From an uncultured Clostridia bacterium (GTDB taxonomy: Bacteria > Bacillota > Clostridia > Oscillospirales > CAG-272): 17,584 nucleotides of DNA. Every line of letters begins with the position of its first letter. The stretch's first letter is position 1. The notes beneath the pieces are model-generated. The model had not been told where the DNA came from, did no database searches, and saw nothing but the letters and a program-made list of their open reading frames with translations. Of this stretch, positions 12,692 to 17,584 are shown one piece after another. The stretch lies in NCBI GenBank assembly GCA_946641795.1, contig CAMPBZ010000008.1:1-17584 (forward strand), given 5' to 3'. Both the position numbers and the translations under genes were made by a program.

Positions 12692-15352
12692 TTATTTCAG
12701 CTTTTCCAGTGCGGCGTTTACACCGGCAAGGTTCTCCTGGTATCTTGCCAGTTTTGCGCGCTCGGCGGCAACCACCTGCTCCGGCGCCTTGGAAACAAAG
12801 CCCTCGTTGGAAAGCTTTTTGCCCAGGCGGTCGATCTCGGCTTCCAGCTTTGCGGCTTCCCCGCGCAGGCGTTCGCGCTCTTTTTCAACGTCGATCAGAT
12901 CCGCCATCGGCAGATAGACGGTTGCCGAGTCGGTAATGATCTGTACGGCGTTATCGGCGTTGACAACGTCGGGCGTAAAGGCCTCGGCCACCACAACGTC
13001 GCTTGCCGAGGCAAGGCGGCGGAAGAAGGCGTAGGAAGTTTCCGGGAAGGACTCGGGATAGCGCGTTTCCACATACACCTTCGCCTTTTTGGAGGGCGCA
13101 ATGTTCATTTCGTTGCGGCGCAGACGAATGGCGCGAATGGCGTCGATCACCCGGCGCATTTGTGCCGACTCGGCCGCAAATTCCAAAGCGTTATCCGGCT
13201 TGGGGTAAGCGGCAAGCACAATGCTCCCGCTGGCGTCGCTGTGCGGAAGCGCCTGGTAGATCTCCTCGGTGATAAAGGGCATAAACGGATGGAGCATTTT
13301 GAGAATGCCCTCCAAAACGTAGCAAAGCACGTTTTGCGCCGTCAGGTTGCCCTCGGTGCCGGCCTCGGCAAGGCGGCTCTTGGTCAGCTCGATATACCAA
13401 TCGCAGAACACGCTCCATGTAAAATCGTAAATGGCGGCCAGCGCCACGCCGATCTCGTAATGATCCAGCGAATCGGTTACGGTGGCAACCGTTTTGTTGT
13501 ACTGCGTCAAAATCCATTTGTCCTCGGGCGCCAGTTTGGAAGCGGCGGGCAGTTCGGCGCGGTCGATGGAAAGGTTCATCCGCACAAAGCGCGAGGCGTT
13601 CCAAAGCTTGTTTGCAAAGTTGCGCGCGGCCTCGATTTTTTCATCCGAGAAGCGCATATCGTTTCCAGGCGAGTTGCCGGTGGAAAGCGCAAAGCGGAGC
13701 GCGTCGGCGCCGTACTTGGAAATCACTTCCAGCGGGTCGATGCCGTTGCCCAACGATTTGGACATCTTCCGCCCCTGCGCGTCGCGCACCAGACCGTGGA
13801 TAAACACGGTGTGGAACGGAATATCGCCCATTTGTTCCAGGCCGGAGAAGATCATACGGGCAACCCAGAAGAAGATGATATCATAGCCGGTAACCAGTAC
13901 GCTGGTGGGATAATAGCGGGCAAGATCGGCGGTCTTTTCGGGCCAGCCGAGCGTAGAGAACGGCCAAAGCGCCGAGGAGAACCAGGTATCCAGCACGTCG
14001 CTATCCTGCGTGATTTTTTTGCTTCCGCACTTGGGGCAGGTGCAAACGTCCTCGCGCGAAACGGTCATTTCGCCACAATCGCCGCAGTAGAAGGCGGGAA
14101 TGCGGTGCCCCCACCAAAGCTGGCGGGAAATGCACCAGTCGTGGACATTCTCCATCCAGTTGATATAGATCTTGCTGAACCGCTCGGGCTCAAATTTGAC
14201 TTTTCCGTTTTTGACCACTTCCAGCGCGGGCTTGGCAAGCGGCTCCATTTTGACGAACCATTGATCCGACGTGATGGGCTCCACGGTGGTGCGGCAACGG
14301 TAGCAGGTGCCAACGTTGTGGCTGTGCGGCTCTACGCTGACGAGATAGCCTTCGGCTTCCAGATCGGCAACCAGCGCCTTGCGCGCGGCGTAGCGATCCA
14401 TCCCCTCGTACTTTCCGCCGTAGGCGTTGATGGTAGCGTCGTCGTTCATCACCTTGATAATGGGCAGATTGTGGCGCTGACCCACCAAAAAGTCGTTGGG
14501 GTCGTGCGCCGGCGTAATCTTCACGCAACCGGTACCGAAACCGATCTCCACGTACTCGTCGGCAATGACCGGGATCTCGCGGCCGACCATGGGCAGAATG
14601 AGCGTTTTACCGATCAGGTAGGCGTTCTTTTCATCGTTCGGGTTGACGGCAACGGCGGTATCGCCGAACATCGTCTCCGGCCGGGTGGTGGCAACCTCAA
14701 CAAACTTGCCTTCCTCGCCCTTGATGGGGTAGCGGATATGCCAGAAGAAGCCGGCCTGCTCGCTGTACTCCACCTCGGCGTCCGAAAGGGCGGTAATGCA
14801 ATGCGGGCACCAGTTGATGATGCGGTTGCCGCGGTAGATCAAGCCCTTTTCGTACAGGTTGACAAACACTTCGCGCACGGCGCGGGAACAGCCCTCGTCA
14901 AAGGTGAAGCGCTGGCGCGTCCAGTCGCAGGAAGCGCCCAGCTTTTTCAGCTGGCCGGTAATGCGGGCCTCGTATTTATCCTTCCATTGCCAAACGCGCT
15001 CCAAAAACTTTTCGCGCCCCAGGTCGTAGCGGGTCAATCCCTCTTCCTCGCGCAGGCGTTCCTCTACCTTGATTTGCGTGGCGATGCCGGCGTGGTCGGT
15101 GCCGGGGATCCAAACGGTGTCGTACCCCTGCATTCTCTTATAGCGGACAAGAATATCCTGCAAGGTTTCGTCCAGCGCGTGGCCCATATGGAGCTGCCCC
15201 GTCACGTTGGGGGGCGGAATGACCACCGAAAAATGGGCGGATTTGTTTTTGACGTTGGGCGTAAACAGCCCTTTTTCGCACCATTCGGCATAAATGCGAT
15301 CCTCAAACGACGCGGGATCGTAGGTCTTCGGCAATTCTTTGTACTGATCCAT
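12692..15352 (-). CDS. valS: Valyl-tRNA synthetase
   Basis: 886 residues, the normal bacterial length. Class I synthetase that charges tRNA-Val with valine and edits threonine. Class signatures: PPPNVTGQLHMGHALDETLQD with HMGH at 55-58, and KMSKS at 529-533. The CP1 editing domain is present (TTRPETMFGDTAVAVNP). WWGHRIPAFY is followed by CGDCGE...CPKCGS, a likely zinc-binding insertion, then VLDTWFSSALWPFSTLGWP, and DMRFSDEKIEAARNFANKLWNASRF leads into the anticodon-binding domain. The last ~65 residues (DVEKERERLRGEAAKLEAE onward) form the ValRS coiled-coil arm. AAGGAAAG lies about seven bases before the ATG. Monocistronic, controlled by a valine T-box leader and ended by the terminator shared with folC. 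Confidence 0.98.
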   Translation of the reverse strand: MDQYKELPKTYDPASFEDRIYAEWCEKGLFTPNVKNKSAHFSVVIPPPNVTGQLHMGHALDETLQDILVRYKRMQGYDTVWIPGTDHAGIATQIKVEERLREEEGLTRYDLGREKFLERVWQWKDKYEARITGQLKKLGASCDWTRQRFTFDEGCSRAVREVFVNLYEKGLIYRGNRIINWCPHCITALSDAEVEYSEQAGFFWHIRYPIKGEEGKFVEVATTRPETMFGDTAVAVNPNDEKNAYLIGKTLILPMVGREIPVIADEYVEIGFGTGCVKITPAHDPNDFLVGQRHNLPIIKVMNDDATINAYGGKYEGMDRYAARKALVADLEAEGYLVSVEPHSHNVGTCYRCRTTVEPITSDQWFVKMEPLAKPALEVVKNGKVKFEPERFSKIYINWMENVHDWCISRQLWWGHRIPAFYCGDCGEMTVSREDVCTCPKCGSKKITQDSDVLDTWFSSALWPFSTLGWPEKTADLARYYPTSVLVTGYDIIFFWVARMIFSGLEQMGDIPFHTVFIHGLVRDAQGRKMSKSLGNGIDPLEVISKYGADALRFALSTGNSPGNDMRFSDEKIEAARNFANKLWNASRFVRMNLSIDRAELPAASKLAPEDKWILTQYNKTVATVTDSLDHYEIGVALAAIYDFTWSVFCDWYIELTKSRLAEAGTEGNLTAQNVLCYVLEGILKMLHPFMPFITEEIYQALPHSDASGSIVLAAYPKPDNALEFAAESAQMRRVIDAIRAIRLRRNEMNIAPSKKAKVYVETRYPESFPETSYAFFRRLASASDVVVAEAFTPDVVNADNAVQIITDSATVYLPMADLIDVEKERERLRGEAAKLEAEIDRLGKKLSNEGFVSKAPEQVVAAERAKLARYQENLAGVNAALEKLK

Positions 15353-15403
15353 AGTTTCTTTCCTTCTTTATAAAAACTTTTCTTTTTGCAAATGAAGAGC
15401 GGG

Positions 15404-15653
15404 AAAAAGAAAAACGCTTCCCGTCCCGGTTTTTCAGGACGCGAAGCGCGCGGTACCACCTGATTTCACGGGCAAACTCCGCCCGTGCACTCAAAAGCCG
15501 ATAACGGCGGCCGCCGTTGCGAACTACCGGGGAATGCCCCCTGGCTCGCACCGCTCCAAAGCGACTTCCCCTTCCCGTGCCCTGCGGCTTGCACCGTCCG
15601 CCGCCTCTCTGAATGGCCGTAAAAAGGTACTCCTCTTTTTCTCTGCGTTTTGT
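15404..15653 (-). promoter_or_regulatory. Valine T-box riboswitch (valS leader)
   Basis: On the minus strand the leader carries the T-box core AGGTGGTACCGCG (about 15461-15449). A terminator follows: an 11-bp stem with one mismatch (15415-15426 with 15437-15448) and TTTTTCTTTTT (15414-15404). Upstream are Stem I landmarks GAGGAGTACC and AGAGAGGCGG, and a probable specifier GTC (15565-15563) within GAAGTCGC. GTC is a valine codon, matching the gene. Uncharged tRNA-Val would pair at the specifier and at the T-box bulge to favour antitermination. The stretch 15353-15706 holds only this leader and its promoter. Confidence 0.93.
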
Positions 15654-15659
15654 GGAATT

Positions 15660-15688
15660 AGTATAGCATAATTTGACCGGAATGTCAA
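15660..15688 (-). promoter_or_regulatory. Sigma-A promoter of the valS T-box transcript
   Basis: Minus strand TTGACA (15688-15683), 17-base spacer, TATACT (15665-15660). Only 18 bases separate it from the stop codon of the upstream HAD gene, and no terminator lies between, so some read-through into the T-box leader is possible. Confidence 0.9.
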
Positions 15689-15706
15689 CACCTGCCGCAA
15701 AAAAAT

Positions 15707-16363
15707 TCAAAGCAGGCGGCAAATGCTTTCCCCCGCGGCAATATACTCATCGGAATAAGCCGCAATCAACTCCTGGCGGTCGTTGTTCCGGTCGTAAACG
15801 CCAACGGTATGAAAGCCGGCTTTTTTTGCGGTTTGCAGGGCCACGAGCGAATCCTCAAACACCCAGGTTTCCGCTTTCGGAGTGCCGAGACGGTCGAGCG
15901 CGGCAAGAAAAACATCGGGAAAACTTTTGTTTTTTCCGATATCTTCACAGGAAACGATCCCGGAAAAATACCCGTCGATCCCCAGCCGCCGGAGCACCAC
16001 GCGGATCAATTCCGGCTTGGTTGCCGAGGCAATGCACATTTTTACGCCTTTTTGGGAAAGTCCCGCCAAAAATGCGGGAACGTCCTCTTTGCATTCCACC
16101 CGGGTGCGGTAAAAAATTTCCAGCCGCTCGGCAAGCTCGGTTGCAATGGTCTCGGCACTGTCGCCAATGCCGAATTTTTCGTGCACGATGGCCGCCACCT
16201 CGTTGATGGGGGTGGTGCGGAACTGCCGGAGCAGGTCGGCGTTTTTTACATAATCAAATTTGAGCTGATATTTCGTCTCAAAAAACGAGATAAAATCGTC
16301 CCAGGAGCCGAGCGAGTCGATCAGCGTACCGTCCATATCAAAAATTGCGCCCCGAATTTGCAT
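15707..16363 (-). CDS. HAD-superfamily phosphatase/phosphomutase, subfamily IA
   Basis: 218 residues with complete HAD motifs. Motif I is AIFDMDGTLIDS (D9 nucleophile, D11 acid-base), motif II is CIASATKPE (S113), the motif III lysine is in GKNKSFPDVF (K144 or K146), and motif IV is WVFEDSLVALQTAKKAG (E170, D171). A helical cap spans ~17-90. The pattern matches the beta-phosphoglucomutase/phosphoglycolate-phosphatase group; the substrate is not decided. The start at ATG 16363 is taken because AGAGG lies about eight bases before it and the family begins with this MxxxGAIFDMDG pattern; an upstream start at 16456 would include the promoter. It has its own promoter and no visible terminator before the valS promoter. 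Confidence 0.92.
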   Translation of the reverse strand: MQIRGAIFDMDGTLIDSLGSWDDFISFFETKYQLKFDYVKNADLLRQFRTTPINEVAAIVHEKFGIGDSAETIATELAERLEIFYRTRVECKEDVPAFLAGLSQKGVKMCIASATKPELIRVVLRRLGIDGYFSGIVSCEDIGKNKSFPDVFLAALDRLGTPKAETWVFEDSLVALQTAKKAGFHTVGVYDRNNDRQELIAAYSDEYIAAGESICRLL

Positions 16364-16396
16364 TGAAAAACCTCTTTTCGTCAAACTTCTTTCCTT

Positions 16397-16425
16397 ATTA
16401 TAGCGCCTTTCGCCACCGTTGTCAA
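16397..16425 (-). promoter_or_regulatory. Consensus sigma-A promoter of the second HAD gene
   Basis: Minus strand TTGACA (16425-16420), 17-base spacer, TATAAT (16402-16397): a perfect match. It diverges from the tRNA-Thr promoter, with 50 bp between the two -35 boxes. Confidence 0.92.
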
Positions 16426-16475
16426 TCGCCGATTTTGCAAATTTGCCGAAAGACAAACTTTTTTTGAAAAATGTA

Positions 16476-16504
16476 TTGACAAAAGGGCGGCGGTTTGGTA
16501 TAAT
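16476..16504 (+). promoter_or_regulatory. Consensus sigma-A promoter of tRNA-Thr
   Basis: TTGACA (16476-16481), 17-base spacer, TATAAT (16499-16504). A small hairpin TCGGT/ACCGA (16513-16527) lies between the promoter and the mature tRNA 5' end and would be part of the precursor leader removed by RNase P. Confidence 0.92.
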
Positions 16505-16530
16505 ATCAAAGGTCGGTGAAAAACCGATTT

Positions 16531-16606
16531 GCTGGTATGGCTCAGTCGGTAGAGCACGTCATTGGTAATGACGAGGTCATCAGTTCGATTCTGATTACCA
16601 GCTCCA
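16531..16606 (+). tRNA. tRNA-Thr (anticodon GGT)
   Basis: 76 bases including an encoded CCA. The acceptor stem is GCTGGTA/TACCAGC, the D stem GCTC/GAGC, and the anticodon stem CGTCA/TGACG with loop TTGGTAA (anticodon GGT at 16564-16566, reads ACC/ACU). The T stem is ATCAG/CTGAT with loop TTCGATT, and the discriminator base is T. All arms pair. It is a single gene with its own promoter and terminator. Confidence 0.97.
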
Positions 16607-16611
16607 AAAAA

Positions 16612-16639
16612 GGCATTCGCAATTGCGAATGCCTTTTTT
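16612..16639 (+). terminator. Symmetric bidirectional terminator after tRNA-Thr
   Basis: Perfect 9-bp stem GGCATTCGC/GCGAATGCC with AATT loop, flanked by six A (16606-16611) and six T (16634-16639). It therefore ends both the tRNA-Thr transcript and the minus-strand gene at 16666-17301. Confidence 0.95.
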
Positions 16640-16665
16640 GGTGGGCAACGGACTTTTTCAATCTT

Positions 16666-17301
16666 TTATTTTTTGCCGGTCGTTTCATCCGAAAGGTGAT
16701 CCACCAGCAAATCGATCGGATAATCCTTAAAAAACGTTGTTTTTTCTTTGTTCAAGCCCATTGAACGTTGATATACTTTTTCAAACTGCTGATCGTAGTC
16801 GTTGTGAAGATTGGTATTCTTTTTCTTTTCATGCAAATGCTGATAATATCTCCAAAGCGCCCAAAGAAAAACGTCGGTAAAGTATTTGACGTGTTCCCTT
16901 TGTTGGTTCAGCGCTTGCGCCGCCGCAGCGGATTTTGAAGCGACGTATTCTTTTACGGCATCGTGCAGGCGATTGTATTCGGAAAGCAGATAGCCATCCA
17001 GCTTTTCGGTGGTAGAAAGCGCGCCGTTCAGCTTGGCAAGCGTTACTTCATAGTTGCCGAGATATTTTTCGCGGGATTCCGCAACGGCCATATCAATATA
17101 GTCAACCGTGGAAATTGCCATTAATTCCTGGTAAACGCCCAAAAGAAATTCATAATTTTGCAGGCGTCTGGCCGTAAACAGATCGTAAGCCTTTTGCGCT
17201 TTATATAAATTTACGCTCCTCAACGCAACAATGGAAGCAAGAATGGTGCCGGTTACCGAGAACAGCGTTGCAATAATTTGTAAAAGTTGAATCCAATTCA
17301 T
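16666..17301 (-). CDS. Single-pass membrane, coiled-coil protein of unknown function
   Basis: 211 residues, not recognised. One N-terminal hydrophobic helix (~5-27, LLQIIATLFSVTGTILASIVAL) with no cleavage site looks like a membrane anchor. The rest is soluble, charged and mostly helical, with heptad-like stretches at ~35-65 and ~80-165 (NGALSTTEKLDGYLLSEYN; alanine-rich SKSAAAAQALNQQREHVKY; then WALWRYYQHLHEKKK). GGAGG lies six bases before ATG 17301. Reading further upstream in frame runs into tRNA-Ala and was rejected. It is AT-richer than its neighbours (two 60-base lines counted: 35% and 52% G+C, against 53% in a valS line). It sits alone between tRNA-Thr and tRNA-Ala with its own promoter and terminator, which is compatible with recent acquisition. 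Its role cannot be told. Confidence 0.82.
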   Translation of the reverse strand: MNWIQLLQIIATLFSVTGTILASIVALRSVNLYKAQKAYDLFTARRLQNYEFLLGVYQELMAISTVDYIDMAVAESREKYLGNYEVTLAKLNGALSTTEKLDGYLLSEYNRLHDAVKEYVASKSAAAAQALNQQREHVKYFTDVFLWALWRYYQHLHEKKKNTNLHNDYDQQFEKVYQRSMGLNKEKTTFFKDYPIDLLVDHLSDETTGKK

Positions 17302-17344
17302 ACCGATCCTCCGAATAGAAAATATTTTGGAAGCCTTTTTTGTC

Positions 17345-17373
17345 ATTCTATCATACCAATCGGCAATTGTCAA
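17345..17373 (-). promoter_or_regulatory. Sigma-A promoter of the membrane/coiled-coil gene
   Basis: Minus strand TTGACA (17373-17368), 17-base spacer, TAGAAT (17350-17345), about 44 bases before the ATG. Confidence 0.85.
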
Positions 17374-17385
17374 GAAAGCGCGTAC

Positions 17386-17411
17386 AAAAAGCGGGCATTT
17401 GCCAAATGCCC
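17386..17411 (-). terminator. Minus-strand terminator downstream of tRNA-Ala
   Basis: A 7-9-bp stem GGGCATT(TG)/(CA)AATGCCC (17393-17411), followed on the minus strand by GC and five T. It insulates the promoter at 17345-17373 from upstream transcription. Confidence 0.7.
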
Positions 17412-17436
17412 TTTCACACCGCGGCGCGTGTTCTTC

Positions 17437-17456
17437 CGATCCTGGCGGATCGGAGA
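17437..17456. repeat. 8-bp inverted repeat in the tRNA-Ala downstream spacer
   Basis: TCCGATCC and GGATCGGA flank a TGGC loop. It lies between two terminator-like hairpins and lacks a T run. Its role is unknown. Confidence 0.5.
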
Positions 17457-17479
17457 GGGATTGAATCGGAAACTTCGGC

Positions 17480-17516
17480 AAAACGATGGCGGGGTCGCAT
17501 TGCGACCCCGCCATCG
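17480..17516 (-). terminator. Hairpin terminator of tRNA-Ala
   Basis: A perfect 15-bp stem (17484-17498 with 17502-17516) with a 3-base loop lies four bases after the tRNA CCA end and is followed by TTTT on the minus strand. The T run is short for the strength of the stem. Confidence 0.75.
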
Positions 17517-17519
17517 GTT

Positions 17520-17584
17520 TGGTGGAGCATAGGGGATTCGAACCCCTGACCCCAACACTGCCAGTGTTGTGCGCTCCCAACTGC
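17520..17584 (-). tRNA. tRNA-Ala (anticodon GGC), 5' end outside window
   Basis: The visible 65 bases cover all but about 11 bases at the 5' end. The anticodon stem CAACA/TGTTG holds loop CTGGCAG with anticodon GGC. The T stem AGGGG/CCCCT holds TTCGAAT. The 3' acceptor strand ATGCTCC is followed by A and an encoded CCA (17522-17520). The 5' acceptor strand cannot be checked. Confidence 0.9.

Noticed and set aside
12356..15373. 1005-codon plus-strand frame opposite valS
   Set aside because: It is a shadow of the valS coding strand. valS has every class I signature and a T-box leader.
16437..16446. 10-bp palindrome GCAAATTTGC between the divergent HAD and tRNA-Thr promoters
   Set aside because: About seventeen 10-bp palindromes are expected by chance in a window this long, and it overlaps neither promoter core.
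17302..17580. N-terminal extension of the membrane/coiled-coil gene, and short frames through tRNA-Ala
   Set aside because: These read through the tRNA gene, two terminators and the gene's own promoter. The GGAGG site and anchor helix place the start at 17301.

Overview
This window looks like chromosomal DNA from a Gram-positive anaerobe of the class Clostridia (Bacillota), with G+C in the low-to-mid 50s. The signs are strong GGAGG-type ribosome binding sites, near-perfect TTGACA-17-TATAAT promoters, a valine T-box leader before valS, an ECF-type folate transporter subunit (FolT), an AbrB-family regulator with a cysteine tail, a SleB-type spore-cortex hydrolase, and the WalJ-RlmH gene pair. 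I cannot assign a genus from sequence alone.

Layout, left to right. (1) 1-3860, minus: the first ~1286 residues of a very large secreted protein with a signal peptide, a tyrosine-rich helical region, a proline/acidic linker and at least ten InlB-B-type repeats; it runs off the left edge. (2) 3996-4343, minus: a cold-shock protein with its own promoter, structured leader and terminator. (3) 4458-5126, minus: a HAD-like hydrolase. (4) 5196-7119, plus: a SleB/CwlJ-type hydrolase, whose promoter spacer holds a 14-bp palindrome, then a DUF11 protein without a signal peptide and a bidirectional terminator. (5) 7118-10459, minus: a probable operon read abrB-like, galactokinase-like, three-helix membrane protein, walJ and rlmH, driven by a consensus promoter with a TGGAA-N5-TGGAA element just upstream. 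(6) 10549-12671, plus: folT-folC, divergent from abrB, with a ~220-nt structured leader. (7) 12692-15688, minus: valS with a complete T-box leader. (8) 15707-16425, minus: a second HAD hydrolase. (9) 16476-16639, plus: tRNA-Thr(GGT). (10) 16666-17373, minus: an AT-richer gene for a single-pass membrane/coiled-coil protein lying between two tRNA genes. (11) 17386-17584, minus: three hairpins downstream of a partial tRNA-Ala(GGC).

How the parts fit together: folT imports folate and folC polyglutamylates it, so the pair is a folate salvage unit. valS is controlled by uncharged tRNA-Val. SleB and the DUF11 protein may belong to a spore or envelope programme. The AbrB-like regulator probably controls its own operon, tying a sugar kinase to conserved housekeeping genes (walJ, rlmH). 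Most of the window is ordinary core genome. The less ordinary parts are the repeat adhesin, the unsignalled DUF11 protein, the abrB-galK arrangement with its operator-like site, the folT leader that does not look like the known folate riboswitch, and the tRNA-flanked membrane gene. I found no CRISPR array, transposase, integrase, toxin-antitoxin pair or clear defence system.
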